Numbered from the stretch's first letter, positions 9,222 to 17,701 are shown. The stretch is 64,000 nt of DNA from Candidatus Sulfotelmatobacter sp. (GCA_017883385.1 JADGNQ010000006.1:48012-112011); one strand, 5' to 3'. Made by a program: numbers and translations. The notes: generated by a model not told the origin, from the sequence alone.

Positions 9222-10636
9222 GCCTTGTTGCCATTCCTCATGCCGTTTTTCAGCACGGCAGCGGGTACTCCGTCGGGATGAGAGGCTGCGCGGCCTACGC
9301 TGTAATAGGTAAAGCCCTGGGCGGCCATCACTTCGGGATCGTACAGGTTGCGTCCGTCGACCACGATGGGATATTTGAGTTCGTTGCGCAAGCGACTGAG
9401 GTCGAGATTGGCGAACTCCTCCCACTCGGTGAGGATCAGTAGCGCGTCAGCGCCGTGAGCCGCTTCGTAAGCCGAGTTCGCAAAGGTGATGCTCGAACTC
9501 ATCACTTCCTGAGTGCGCTCCATGGCGGCTGGGTCGTAGGCGGTAATTTTGCAGCCTTCCTGCAAAAGGGCCTGTACAAGGAAGAGTGCCGGAGATTCGC
9601 GGATGTCGTCGGTGCCGCCCTTAAAGGCGAGTCCAAGAACGCCGAGGTTCTTGCCGCGCAGGGTCCACAGGGCGCTGCGCACTTTCCGCAGGAAGCGCTG
9701 GCGCTGGTCCTCATTGATGGCCATGACTTCGTCGAGCAGGCGGAAGTCGTAGCCGCATTCGCGTGCGACGGCGCGAAACGCCATGACGTCTTTGGGAAAG
9801 CACGATCCGCCATAGCCGATGCCGGGATTCAGGAAACGCGGGCCAATACGTGAGTCGGTGCCGACGCCGTGGACCACCTGGTTGACGTTGGCGCCCACGG
9901 ACTCGCAGACGGACGCGACCGCATTGATGAAGGAAATCTTCATCGCGAGGAAAGCGTTGGAGGCGTGCTTGATCAGTTCCGCGCTCTTGGTGCTGGTGAC
10001 GATGATGGGAGCGGGAATGGTGGCGCGATCCGGTTGGGGAATGGCATCGGCGCGCTGATAGTAGCTGCCGTCAGTCAAGGGCGCATAAATTTCGCGTAAC
10101 ACCTCGGCGGAGCGTTCGCTGTCGCAGCCGATGACGATGCGGTCGGGGAAGAGGAAGTCGGTGACGGCAGTGCCCTCACGCAGGAATTCGGGATTCGAGG
10201 CCACGTCAAACGATTCCGGGTCGGTTCCGCTGCGCAGGATGATTTTGCGCACCCAGTCGCTGGTGTAGACGGGGACCGTGCTTTTCTCGACGATGACCTT
10301 GTAGCCATCGATGCCGCCGGAGATTTCCCGGGCGACGGATTCCACGTAGGAGAGGTCGGCTTCGCCGCTCTCGGTGGGCGGCGTACCGACGGCGACAAAA
10401 ACCGCCGCGCTGAGGCGGACGGCTTCTTGCAGGTCGTCGGAGAAAGTCAGGCGCTGGCCGCGGTGGCGGTTCAGCAACTCGGGCAGAAACTTTTCATGGA
10501 TCGGTACCTGGCCATTTTTCAGCGCAGCCAGTTTCCGTTCGTCGTTGTCGACAAGAATGACGTCATGTCCGAGGTCCGCAAAACACGCCCCTGCTACCAA
10601 GCCTACATATCCGGAGCCTACGACAGCGATCCGCAT
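9218..10636 (-). CDS. ugd: UDP-glucose 6-dehydrogenase
   Basis: 472 aa, full length for the bacterial family. The N-terminal Rossmann fold shows [18 protein letters not shown], and the catalytic Cys lies in [10 protein letters not shown]. The C-terminal UDP-binding domain includes [16 protein letters not shown]. It oxidises UDP-glucose to UDP-glucuronate with two NAD. The ATG at 10636 is chosen because GGGAG sits seven bases upstream; an in-frame TTG six bases earlier is less likely. It is the first gene of the ugd-uxs unit that supplies precursors for glycans. Confidence 0.95.
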   Translation of the reverse strand: MRIAVVGSGYVGLVAGACFADLGHDVILVDNDERKLAALKNGQVPIHEKFLPELLNRHRGQRLTFSDDLQEAVRLSAAVFVAVGTPPTESGEADLSYVESVAREISGGIDGYKVIVEKSTVPVYTSDWVRKIILRSGTDPESFDVASNPEFLREGTAVTDFLFPDRIVIGCDSERSAEVLREIYAPLTDGSYYQRADAIPQPDRATIPAPIIVTSTKSAELIKHASNAFLAMKISFINAVASVCESVGANVNQVVHGVGTDSRIGPRFLNPGIGYGGSCFPKDVMAFRAVARECGYDFRLLDEVMAINEDQRQRFLRKVRSALWTLRGKNLGVLGLAFKGGTDDIRESPALFLVQALLQEGCKITAYDPAAMERTQEVMSSSITFANSAYEAAHGADALLILTEWEEFANLDLSRLRNELKYPIVVDGRNLYDPEVMAAQGFTYYSVGRAASHPDGVPAAVLKNGMRNGNKA

Positions 10637-10860
10637 GTTCAAACTCCCGTGATGGAATGACCTGAAACAGCTTTAGTTTGAGATGCTTCCGTGAAGAAGC
10701 CTAGGGGGGAAATCAGGAAAACGGCCTGGGAAAACCCGTCCAACATTGCCCCAAGATTAGAGGAATTTTAACAGCACAAGACTAACATTGCGAGAGAGAA
10801 AAGACTCTATTTCCGAAGGTTTATTGCACTTTCTCCTGCCGTTTTGGGACTGGAGGCCGG

Positions 10861-10937
10861 GTTCTCAGTTCTCAGTTCTCAGTTCTCAGTTCTCAGTTCT
10901 CAGTTCTCAGTTCTCAGTTCTCAGTTCTCAGTTCTCA
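10861..10937. repeat. Tandem repeat: 11 perfect copies of GTTCTCA
   Basis: Seventy-seven bases are an uninterrupted array of the 7-mer GTTCTCA. Perfect arrays of this kind gain and lose units by slippage, so copy number may vary between strains. There are no spacers, so it is not CRISPR. Confidence 0.95.
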
Positions 10938-11020
10938 GTGCGGATGCGATGTGTGGATCCTTGGTTGGATCGCCCTCCCTGTGCAAGACCAGACCCTTCC
11001 CCGAGCTGTAAGGGGCCAGA

Positions 11021-11053
11021 AACTGAGAACCGAGAACTGTGAACTGAGAACTG
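11021..11053. repeat. Inverted, degenerate copies of the GTTCTCA repeat
   Basis: The stretch AACTGAGAAC followed by CGAGAACTGT and GAACTGAGAACTG is the reverse complement of the tandem array 84 bases upstream, with some decay. The two blocks could pair as a long hairpin or cruciform. Confidence 0.75.
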
Positions 11054-11144
11054 CCTGTGGCCTGAAAGGCGTATTGACAACGCGCTGTTTTGGGGGGAAA
11101 CTCCGCTACAGACGCCGAATCTCGGCGCTTGCGCCTCTCTCTTC

Positions 11145-12509
11145 ATGCCGCGACATCCGATGTCGGGACCGGATCCCTTGCCTCCTATTCCTGATGCGAC
11201 TGGTGTGCTCCGGGCTCGCTCTGAGGATGCGGGTTTCGAAGCCGACTTCGCGGATCTGGCGGCGCGCTTCGCCGCGCAAAGCGGGGGCGGACTATCGCCG
11301 GAACTCTCCGCCGACCTGGCGCTGGAAATCGTGCTGAACGAAGTCGTCGAGCAGGCCTGTCTGGCGACGGGCGCAACCGGCGCGGCCGTTGTGCTACAGC
11401 GCGGCGGGGAAATGGTTTGCCGTGCCACGAGTGGTCCCACGGCGCCAGACCTGGGAGCGCGGCTCGACACTGCTTCTGGGCTCTCCGGGGAATGTATTAA
11501 GACGCAACGAACGCAGCGGTGTGACGACATCCTGGTCGACGCGCGGGTGGACGTAGGATCTTCACAGCGGCTGGGCGTGCGCTCGGTGATGGTGATGCCG
11601 CTTCTGCGTGGAGCTGAACTGGCTGGAGTGTTCGAGGTGTTTTCTTCCCTGCCCAACGCCTTCGGGGAGCGCGACGAGCGAACCTTAGAAGTTCTCGCGG
11701 GTCGCATCCTGACCAACCTGGAGCGTGCGGCCCAGCCACTGCCAGCGAGGAATGAGCCTCAGAGAGTCTCTGAAGCCGTCCAGGAAATGATCCCAGAGAT
11801 GCCGGAGAGTTTTCCGCGGCGGAGATTCGACATCGTTACGGCAGTCCTGGGAGTGAGCGTTCTTTTTTGTGCAGTGTTGCTGGGAGTGTTGCTGGACCGG
11901 CACTTGGGATTACAGAAGCCTGTGGCGCGTGCGCGACCGGCGGCGGCAACATCCTCGGTGAACCCGGTGTCGCCGGCACCTGCCACGAACGCCCCTCTTC
12001 AGGCAAAGAAAGAGACGTTGTCCGCGCCGTCATTGTCCGCGCCATCAATGTCCGACGCGACAGTCTCCAGCAGGAAGGGCGGCGATTCAGTTCCTGCCGG
12101 CGACTTGCTCGTATACGAGAACGGCAAAGAAGTGTTTCGCATGTCGCCCGCGAAGAACAAGGCTGAAGTAGCACGGCAGGGAAATGGAATGGAGCGAGCA
12201 TCTGCCGTGGATCGGGAAAGAAGGGTTGAGCTTTCTCCCACCGCGGCTGAGGGAAGTCTGCTTCATCGGGTGGAGCCGGAGTATCCGGAAGAGGCGCGGC
12301 AGCAGAACATCCAGGGCGCGGTGGTGCTTGAAGTCCAGATCGGCGGGGATGGGGCAGTGCAGGATGTTCAGGTCGTGAGCGGACCGCAGCAGTTGGCGCA
12401 GGTTTCCAGCGATGCGGTGAAACAATGGCGATTTAAGCCGCGCACTGCAGGCGGACGTTCGGTGGAGATGCAGACGAGAGTCACGCTGAACTTCAGACTG
12501 CCGCAGTGA
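11145..12509 (+). CDS. GAF-domain protein with a TM segment and a TonB C-terminal domain
   Basis: 454 aa. Residues about 50-205 form a GAF-like sensor domain (VLNEVVEQACLATGATGAAV, ASGLSGECIKTQ, RSVMVMPLLRG). Residues about 228-250 form one membrane helix (VTAVLGVSVLFCAVLLGVLL). A Ser/Ala/Pro-rich linker follows, and then a TonB C-terminal domain with VEPEYPEEARQQNIQG, VVLEVQIGGDG and VKQWRFKPR. The topology places GAF in the cytoplasm and TonB_C in the periplasm. No ExbB/ExbD genes are near, so energising TonB-dependent transport is doubtful; such TonB_C domains often act in envelope binding instead. The start may be this ATG or the one at 11160; neither has a clear ribosome binding site. 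Confidence 0.75.
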   Translation: MPRHPMSGPDPLPPIPDATGVLRARSEDAGFEADFADLAARFAAQSGGGLSPELSADLALEIVLNEVVEQACLATGATGAAVVLQRGGEMVCRATSGPTAPDLGARLDTASGLSGECIKTQRTQRCDDILVDARVDVGSSQRLGVRSVMVMPLLRGAELAGVFEVFSSLPNAFGERDERTLEVLAGRILTNLERAAQPLPARNEPQRVSEAVQEMIPEMPESFPRRRFDIVTAVLGVSVLFCAVLLGVLLDRHLGLQKPVARARPAAATSSVNPVSPAPATNAPLQAKKETLSAPSLSAPSMSDATVSSRKGGDSVPAGDLLVYENGKEVFRMSPAKNKAEVARQGNGMERASAVDRERRVELSPTAAEGSLLHRVEPEYPEEARQQNIQGAVVLEVQIGGDGAVQDVQVVSGPQQLAQVSSDAVKQWRFKPRTAGGRSVEMQTRVTLNFRLPQ

Positions 12510-12521
12510 GGATTGGTCGAC

Positions 12522-12543
12522 GGACAGCCGAAGGCGGCTGTCC
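12522..12543. terminator. Hairpin between convergent genes (GGACAGCCG-AAGG-CGGCTGTCC)
   Basis: A perfect 9-bp stem with a 4-base loop lies 12 bases after the GAF-TonB stop and 42 bases from the end of the convergent regulator gene. No T run flanks it, so it may be a bidirectional stop that needs Rho, or a small REP-like element. Confidence 0.5.
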
Positions 12544-12585
12544 CCACATGGCCACTTCCGAGGACTCAAACACTACTCAGCGCAA

Positions 12586-13383
12586 TTATCGCGTACTGTC
12601 GGTTAGGTTAGTTTTCCGGATCGTGACCGGGATTGGAGCTGGAGTTCGCGGCGAAACGGCCACGGGTTGTCCCGGCCTGGGGTTGCTGAGCGGAGCAGAG
12701 GGGCGAGGGACGCTGTTCCCCAGAGCATAGAGCACGACTTCCACTCGGCTGGAAACCCCCAGCTTATCGAAGATGCGGAACAAGTAATTCTTCACGGTGT
12801 GTTCGGTGAGCGTCAGGCGCTGCGCGATTTCGCGGTTGGTAAGTCCTTCGACGAGGCAGCGAACGACATCTGTTTCACGCGCGGACAGCAGTGATCCGTC
12901 GGCGGTCAGGAAGCTTGTGAGCGTGGGCTTGGCCAAGGCTTCGAGCAAGAACTGCAACTCTTTGCTGCTGGCCCATACTTGACCCTGGCTGACACATTGA
13001 ATGCACTTGCCGAGGAGTCGGAAAGGCTCGGTGCGGCAGAATACTCCCTGCGCTCCAGCGCGAAAGGCCTCGATCACGGACGCGCGCTCGGAGGCATCGA
13101 GCAGGACAATCACCCGCGCAGCCGGCGACTGGGCACGAATCTCACGCACCAGATCATAGCCTCCACCTTGATTCTCTCCCAGCTTTGCACTCACCACCAC
13201 GATCTGCGGCTTCTCCCGCTTCACCAGATTGAGAAGAGTCAGCCCATTAGGTGGAGACTCGATCATTTGAAGCTGAGTATCGCGGCCCAGCGCCTCTACG
13301 AGCAGCTGTGTGCTCATGGAAGTGCTGTCTGCTGCCAAAACTCGAAGACGGTCCTGATTGGGAAGAGCAGTGACTTGAGCCAT
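12586..13383 (-). CDS. NarL/LuxR-type DNA-binding regulator with a degenerate receiver domain
   Basis: 265 aa. The C-terminal LuxR helix-turn-helix is intact (LLSARETDVVRCLVEG, TNREIAQRLTLTEHTVKNYL). The N-terminal receiver fold is recognisable, but Ser65 in IVVVSAK stands where the phosphoacceptor Asp should be, and the conserved Lys is replaced in GVFCRTEP. It is therefore probably controlled without phosphorylation. A Pro-rich tail of about 45 residues follows the HTH. The gene is alone on its strand and convergent with the GAF-TonB gene. The target is unknown; the nearby EPS locus is a candidate by position only. Confidence 0.8.
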   Translation of the reverse strand: MAQVTALPNQDRLRVLAADSTSMSTQLLVEALGRDTQLQMIESPPNGLTLLNLVKREKPQIVVVSAKLGENQGGGYDLVREIRAQSPAARVIVLLDASERASVIEAFRAGAQGVFCRTEPFRLLGKCIQCVSQGQVWASSKELQFLLEALAKPTLTSFLTADGSLLSARETDVVRCLVEGLTNREIAQRLTLTEHTVKNYLFRIFDKLGVSSRVEVVLYALGNSVPRPSAPLSNPRPGQPVAVSPRTPAPIPVTIRKTNLTDSTR

Positions 13384-13732
13384 AAGTGTGGTGAAACCAA
13401 CGGCGATCTTTCTTCGGCCAGAGAATCACATGCGACCGGGATACGCTCACAGATTGCTCACACGGGGAACTGCGCACCAATCCCCGAACAAAAGATGGCT
13501 GCCGGCCTCCGTTCGAGGCTGCGGCCGCCCCAAGATTTCCACAAGCGTAGGAGAAGTTCGACCCAGGGTAAATAGCACTAATGGGTAGGGTCCCGGGGAT
13601 GGGGTAACCGGAGACTGAATACCGGGGTGGGCGGCTATCTGATAGACGGTCAATGCGCGTAGGGACCATTGATGCAGGAATTTGCACATTTGTCCTCGGA
13701 GGGTGTTCGAGGCAAATCCCGTCAGAGAGAAT
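13384..13732. other. Intergenic region between two minus-strand genes
   Basis: About 349 bases between the sulfotransferase stop and the regulator start. It should hold the regulator's promoter. I see no ORF with support, no strong hairpin with a T tract and no convincing promoter hexamers. Confidence 0.4.
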
Positions 13733-14794
13733 TCAACTCTTTAGATCCAGAGAAGGCGACGCGAGGCGCGCACGGAGTTTCGCTTTTCCTTGACGATATC
13801 TCGAGAGCAGGCGAAGTGGGGCGAGGCAGAAGATCAATTCGACCAATGCGTCCCAGCGGCGAAAGAAACGGTAGGCAACGCGATCGGTGATCCGCTGCAA
13901 CGGGGAAGGGAATTCGACGGCCGGTGCTTCTTTGGGATAGGGTGGCCAGGTTCCAGCATAGAGCTTCTTGTACCACGCGTGATAGCGCTCGATTTTCTTG
14001 CGAAGAACCGGAGCAAGCGCGTCGGGGCGGGATTGCGCAACGATGGCATTGCCGCGCAGCAGGCGGTGATGTTCTCCGGCGTGAGTTGCGGAGCGATCGG
14101 CGCCGTCGATGGTGGCGAGGGCGTCCAGATAGGGAATTCCGAGAAAGCGGCAGACGTCCGTCATGGCGGAGGCGGGGTCGCTCACAAGGTCTTCGTAATT
14201 GAGCTGGCAGACCGGAACTCCCTTGGCGAGCAACGAATCGCATTCCTTCTTCAAGGTCTGATAGCCCGCGATCGCCCGAAGCGGCATGCCTGACTTGCTG
14301 AAATAGGAACTCCCTGAGGCGGCGGCGCGAACGATGCTGCTGGTGGTCTGGAACAGATCGCGCCACACGATGATAAAACGGGCTCCCGGGAAGGTCTCGG
14401 CGAGAAAGGTGAGACGATCGTAGTAGTGAGGGGACTTGTCACCCCAGATGGCGGCGCCTTTACGCTGGGCGTAGGCGCGGTGCGACCCTTCAAATGCTTC
14501 GGGGAAATTTCTGGCCGCGGGAAAATCGTTCGGTGAAAGGCCGTGACGGCTCAAGGAAGAGTTCAGGAACTCCCAGCGCTCCGCCCAATCCGGGGAAGCG
14601 GCCTTCAGAAATACTGGTTTCAGGAGAACAAAGTCGGCTTCGTACATCAGCGCGACGTCGGGATGCTTGTTCAGCAACGCGTAAAGAAGAGACGAGCCGG
14701 CGCGCCACAAACTCACGATGAACAGAGGGCCATTCTGCAGAGAACGTGCGGCGGGTTGGGCGTCGGAGGCGTCTGATTGCGGGCGGGATGACAT
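13733..14794 (-). CDS. PAPS-dependent sulfotransferase family protein
   Basis: About 353 aa. The 5'-phosphosulfate-binding loop is FIVSLWRAGSSLLYALLNKHP near the N-terminus, and the 3'-phosphate motif is ARFIIVWRDLFQTTSSIVRA. GDKSPHYYDRLTF is also typical of the family. It should move sulfate from PAPS to a hydroxyl or amino group of a sugar or other acceptor. It is clearly paralogous to the sulfotransferase at 43441-44490, sharing SLLYALLN, ALMYE and WERWEF. The start at MSSRP has AGAGG six bases upstream; MNQRL at 14812 is an alternative with a similar sequence before it. Confidence 0.82.
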   Translation of the reverse strand: MSSRPQSDASDAQPAARSLQNGPLFIVSLWRAGSSLLYALLNKHPDVALMYEADFVLLKPVFLKAASPDWAERWEFLNSSLSRHGLSPNDFPAARNFPEAFEGSHRAYAQRKGAAIWGDKSPHYYDRLTFLAETFPGARFIIVWRDLFQTTSSIVRAAASGSSYFSKSGMPLRAIAGYQTLKKECDSLLAKGVPVCQLNYEDLVSDPASAMTDVCRFLGIPYLDALATIDGADRSATHAGEHHRLLRGNAIVAQSRPDALAPVLRKKIERYHAWYKKLYAGTWPPYPKEAPAVEFPSPLQRITDRVAYRFFRRWDALVELIFCLAPLRLLSRYRQGKAKLRARLASPSLDLKS

Positions 14795-15109
14795 TTGTAA
14801 CCTCTGGTTCATAAATCTGTAACCTCTCTGTAACAAATGTTCCCGATTCTCTCCCCGTCGAGATCAAAACGTGGGAGTTTGCGGAACGGGAAATTCAGGA
14901 GGGTGCGATTTATAAGTATCTCTACATAAATACTAGACTATGGTAAACATTCGGGGGTTGGCTGTCGAGCACTTTCTGAGATGTGCCTTTTGAAGGAGGA
15001 GAGGTCCAGAACGACGGCCGCAGCCGTGGAAGGAAATTTTGCCGCATTTTTACGAACCTTTTTACCTGACATTAACCTTCGGTTCTGAGATTTGACCTAG
15101 ACTCTGACC
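14795..15109. other. AT-rich intergenic region upstream of the divergent sulfotransferase gene
   Basis: About 315 bases. The stretch near 14910-14950 (ATTTATAAGTATCTCTACAT) is unusually AT-rich for this genome and is the likely promoter area of the minus-strand sulfotransferase. A purine run AAGGAGGAGAGG at about 14993-15004 looks like a ribosome binding site but leads into no credible ORF. Confidence 0.4.
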
Positions 15110-15307
15110 ATGAAGGCGATGCCAACTTTCTCCGAATACTCGTTCGAGGGACCGGCGCAAACGGAAGATCAGTCCGCGTTCCTCGAGTGCGAGGACCACG
15201 AGTCGCGAAATTTCCTGGTTGGGTTGGGGAATGGCGTTTGGATGAGCCTGGTTCTGGGCACGTTGACGTATTGGCTGGTCCAGATCTTTGCCCATGCCAT
15301 GCGGTGA
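15110..15307 (+). CDS. Possible small membrane protein (65 aa)
   Basis: The ORF reads an acidic N-terminal half and then one strongly hydrophobic helix (VWMSLVLGTLTYWLVQIF), compatible with a single-pass membrane protein. It has no homologue I recognise and no clear ribosome binding site before its ATG. It lies alone between two minus-strand genes. It may be real or a chance frame; the hydrophobic helix and Trp content are the only support. Confidence 0.35.
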   Translation: MKAMPTFSEYSFEGPAQTEDQSAFLECEDHESRNFLVGLGNGVWMSLVLGTLTYWLVQIFAHAMR

Positions 15308-15339
15308 GGGCGGTATCAGGCTGGGGACCCTAGTGGACT

Positions 15340-16320
15340 TCATCCCGAGTTCCGATCAACGGAAATCGTAGAGTCCGCACCCGGCGGTTGCGTGCCGCAA
15401 CGCAGAGTGATCAGTGTGACTTCAGGAGGACAATCAAGGCGAAGAGGTACGCGAACGGTTCCAATTCCGCGGGTGGTGTAGAGGGAAAGCCGTCCCAGAC
15501 GATGCAGTCCGCGGGGATACTTTCGAGCCATCGGCGGCAGGAAGAGTGCGCCCAGCAGCGGCAGGCGGACTTGCCCTCCGTGCGAATGCCCCGAGAGCTG
15601 GATGTCCACTGGGTATTTCACTACTTCATCGGCGAAGTCAGGTTCGTGACAGAGCAAAGCCGTAGTTTCACCGGGAGGAATTGTGCTGAGGGCCTGGTCG
15701 AGATCGGGCTCCCCAGCAATGATGTCGTTCAGCCCGGCGACCCACAGGCGGCGTCCCTGGCGCTCGATGGCGATAGCCTGGTTGCGGAGGATGCGAATGC
15801 CCGCAGACTGAAGGGGATCGATGATTCGTTGAGCATGGAAGTATTCGTCGTGGTTGCCCAGAACGCCAAATATTCCGCTGGAAGCCCGCAGCCCTGCTAA
15901 CAGGCTGGCGCAAGGATCGGCTTCCGGGACTTTGGAAGATCGATGTAAGCCTCCGAGGATCGGAGCGGTGACAAAGTCCCCGGTCAGCACGATGAGGTCG
16001 GGGCGCAACCCGTTTACTATGTTGATTCCGATCTCGATCGGCGCGCGCGAGAAATGGGGATCGTAGTGAAAATCGCTCAGCTGCGCGATTTTGAAGCCGT
16101 CGAAGGCATCGGGAAGCTGAGGGAGAAAGATGTCGAGGCGCTCTAGTCGAGGATGGTTGGCCTGGTTGGCGCCGACAGCCGTTCCCCCTGCCACTGCTGC
16201 GGCCCCCACCGCTGACCAGAGGAATCGTCGTCTTGTGATGGGCAAGCTTCGCAGCGTCGTCTCCCGGGGATCAGGTATTCTAGCGCCCGGACTGGAGCAC
16301 GCGTACGACAGATTTTGCAA
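15340..16320 (-). CDS. Tat-exported metallophosphoesterase (YkuE-like)
   Basis: Calcineurin-like phosphoesterase with all metal motifs in order: QLSDFHYDP, LTGDFV, LGNHDEY, LLCHEPDF and LSGHSHGGQ. The N-terminus carries a twin-arginine signal (ITRRRFLWSAVGAAAVAG). This type hydrolyses phosphodiesters or phosphomonoesters outside the cytoplasm; YkuE-like members have been linked to envelope lipids. No ATG is available. A TTG at 16320 gives the given length, while a TTG at 16245 would start directly as LPITRRRF, a more normal Tat leader. Neither has a good ribosome binding site, so the start is uncertain. Confidence 0.85.
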   Translation of the reverse strand: MQNLSYACSSPGARIPDPRETTLRSLPITRRRFLWSAVGAAAVAGGTAVGANQANHPRLERLDIFLPQLPDAFDGFKIAQLSDFHYDPHFSRAPIEIGINIVNGLRPDLIVLTGDFVTAPILGGLHRSSKVPEADPCASLLAGLRASSGIFGVLGNHDEYFHAQRIIDPLQSAGIRILRNQAIAIERQGRRLWVAGLNDIIAGEPDLDQALSTIPPGETTALLCHEPDFADEVVKYPVDIQLSGHSHGGQVRLPLLGALFLPPMARKYPRGLHRLGRLSLYTTRGIGTVRVPLRLDCPPEVTLITLRCGTQPPGADSTISVDRNSG

Positions 16321-16632
16321 CCAGGGCCATTAATTAAATAGGAGCCCCATTTTGGCCCCAGATTTAGCCATCGTTATCAATGGTTTAGATGGATAGAGTC
16401 TTTCTTCACTAGTGCTTTATTCCACTTGCAGGAATTTACACCTCGCGATATTCTCGTCCCACTTAAGTATGCGCTGTTTGGCATACACAACACAGAATTT
16501 CGCAGCTCCCCCCGTTCTATCTCGCGATTTTAGTTTCCAACTGATCCGCGCGGATTGTTATCCAAAGCGGACTGGGGACCGAATTTCTTTTTTTAGTAGG
16601 GGTTGCCGGCATGGGACTCAGAGGGCGGAGCT
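16321..16632. other. Leader/promoter region of the EPS locus
   Basis: About 312 bases between the divergent phosphoesterase and the antiterminator gene. The promoter of the long plus-strand EPS locus should lie here. The sequence is locally AT-rich (TTAATTAAATA at 16330-16340). A poor candidate pair is TTGCAG at 16426 and TATTCT at 16449 with 17-base spacing. No riboswitch was recognised. Confidence 0.45.
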
Positions 16633-17190
16633 ATGAGTAGCGGTCAGGTTGTTCAGCGTAACCCGACGGATGTAGAGAGCTTAGAGTGGATGGAAGGCCC
16701 GCACTGGTTTGCAGTGCGGACTCGGTCCCGTCACGAAAAAATGGTTACCCAGCAGCTCGAACGTGTCGGTTTGGAAGCTTTCCTTCCGGTCATCACCCAG
16801 GTACATAAATGGAGCGACCGAAACCGGCAAGTGGAAGTGCCTCTGTTCTCCGGGTACAGTTTTGTGCGAGTGGCCTACAATTCCGAGAATCGGGTTCGAG
16901 TGCTGCAGACTCAAGGGGTTGTGAGCTTTGTCGGAGTACAGAATTCGGGTACTCCCATTCCTGACAGCCAGATTGAGGACATCAAGACGCTTCTGGCACG
17001 AGCGGTTCCGTTTCACGAACACAGGTTCCTGCGGATTGGCCAGAGGGTGCGGGTGCGAGGCGGAGCTCTCGACGGTGTTGAAGGAATACTCGAGGCACAG
17101 AAGGGTGATCGGAGTCTGGTCATTTCCCTAGAGCCGATTCAGCGTTCCTTGTCCATATGTATCGATGGATATGAAGTGGAGCCCGTATAA
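16633..17190 (+). CDS. UpxY/RfaH-type NusG-like transcription antiterminator
   Basis: 185 aa. The N-terminal NGN domain is seen in HWFAVRTRSRHEKMVTQQL, GLEAFLPVITQVHKWSDR and VPLFSGYSFVRV, and the C-terminal KOW domain in GQRVRVRGGALDGVEGIL. Specialised NusG paralogues of this kind travel with RNA polymerase through one long operon and prevent early termination. As first gene of a run of about 30 kb of plus-strand EPS genes, it is the likely in-cis elongation factor. The ATG at 16633 follows GGGCGGAG closely and fits the family's length. Confidence 0.9.
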   Translation: MSSGQVVQRNPTDVESLEWMEGPHWFAVRTRSRHEKMVTQQLERVGLEAFLPVITQVHKWSDRNRQVEVPLFSGYSFVRVAYNSENRVRVLQTQGVVSFVGVQNSGTPIPDSQIEDIKTLLARAVPFHEHRFLRIGQRVRVRGGALDGVEGILEAQKGDRSLVISLEPIQRSLSICIDGYEVEPV

Positions 17191-17199
17191 GTAGAGTAG

Positions 17200-17219
17200 C
17201 GCTGAGCCCCCACTCAGCG
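17200..17219 (+). terminator. Hairpin after the antiterminator gene (CGCTGAG-CCCCCA-CTCAGCG)
   Basis: A perfect 7-bp stem begins 10 bases after the antiterminator stop. No U tract follows, so it is not a standard intrinsic terminator. It could be a pause or attenuation site on which the antiterminator acts; this is inference from position. Confidence 0.4.
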
Positions 17220-17374
17220 GCGACCTAGCGGCCCGGCAGCCACCCCCCTCGGCTTAGACGCGATATTTAGTTCCGGTAAGGTCCGCGTTAAAACCCACAC
17301 AGCGAAGAGGCGTAGTTTCATGCCTATTGCTGAAAGTTTCTGAGACAAGCTTCAGGAGATTAGAGGTTCCCGAA

Positions 17375-17701
17375 ATGAGCGACATCGAATCGAAGACAAC
17401 AGAAGCTGAAATGCCAACGAATCCGTTGCCCGTTGGTGAAACCGAAGAGGGAAAGAACGGCGGCCTTGGGAAGGGGAATGGCCAGTCGTCGACCGGGGGA
17501 AGTTTCTCCCTGCGGCGTTTTCGCGCCGAGGCAGAGATGCAAGCGATTTCCCAGGCGCTGGAGCAAACCGGGTGGCATCGCAAGCGGGCGGCGCAACTGC
17601 TGCGCATTAGCTACCGCTGCCTTCTTTATAAGATTCACCAGTACAAGATCACGCCCACGCAGACGCTGGCGCCCACTGCCTCGGCACCGAACGTAGAGTA
17701 G
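17375..17701 (+). CDS. Small Fis-type helix-turn-helix protein
   Basis: 108 aa. An unstructured N-terminal half of about 55 residues rich in Gly, Glu and Thr is followed by a Fis-family HTH (MQAISQALEQTGWHRKRAAQ then LLRISYRCLLYKIHQYKI). That HTH is normally the C-terminus of sigma-54 activators; here it stands alone with no AAA+ domain. The ATG at 17375 has AGAGG about 10 bases upstream. Its place between the antiterminator and the export genes suggests a local DNA-binding regulator of the EPS genes. Confidence 0.8.
   Translation: MSDIESKTTEAEMPTNPLPVGETEEGKNGGLGKGNGQSSTGGSFSLRRFRAEAEMQAISQALEQTGWHRKRAAQLLRISYRCLLYKIHQYKITPTQTLAPTASAPNVE

Larger units (their letters stand above)
10637..11144. 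other. 508-bp intergenic region with a heptanucleotide tandem repeat
   Basis: This region separates ugd (minus) from the GAF-TonB gene (plus) and should hold both promoters. It contains 11 copies of GTTCTCA at 10861-10937 and reverse-oriented copies at 11021-11053. No convincing ORF and no clear -35/-10 pair was found. Confidence 0.6.

Noticed and set aside
10861..10937. CRISPR array
   Set aside because: The repeat unit is 7 bp and directly adjacent with no spacers, and no cas genes are present. It is a simple tandem repeat.
14993..15060. Short ORF after the purine run AAGGAGGAGAGG
   Set aside because: The only nearby start (GTG) opens about 20 codons with no hydrophobic or conserved pattern.
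16624..16635. JUMPstart/ops-like element (GGCGGAGCTATG) for the RfaH-type antiterminator
   Set aside because: It differs from the ops core and simply coincides with the ribosome binding site and ATG of the antiterminator gene itself.
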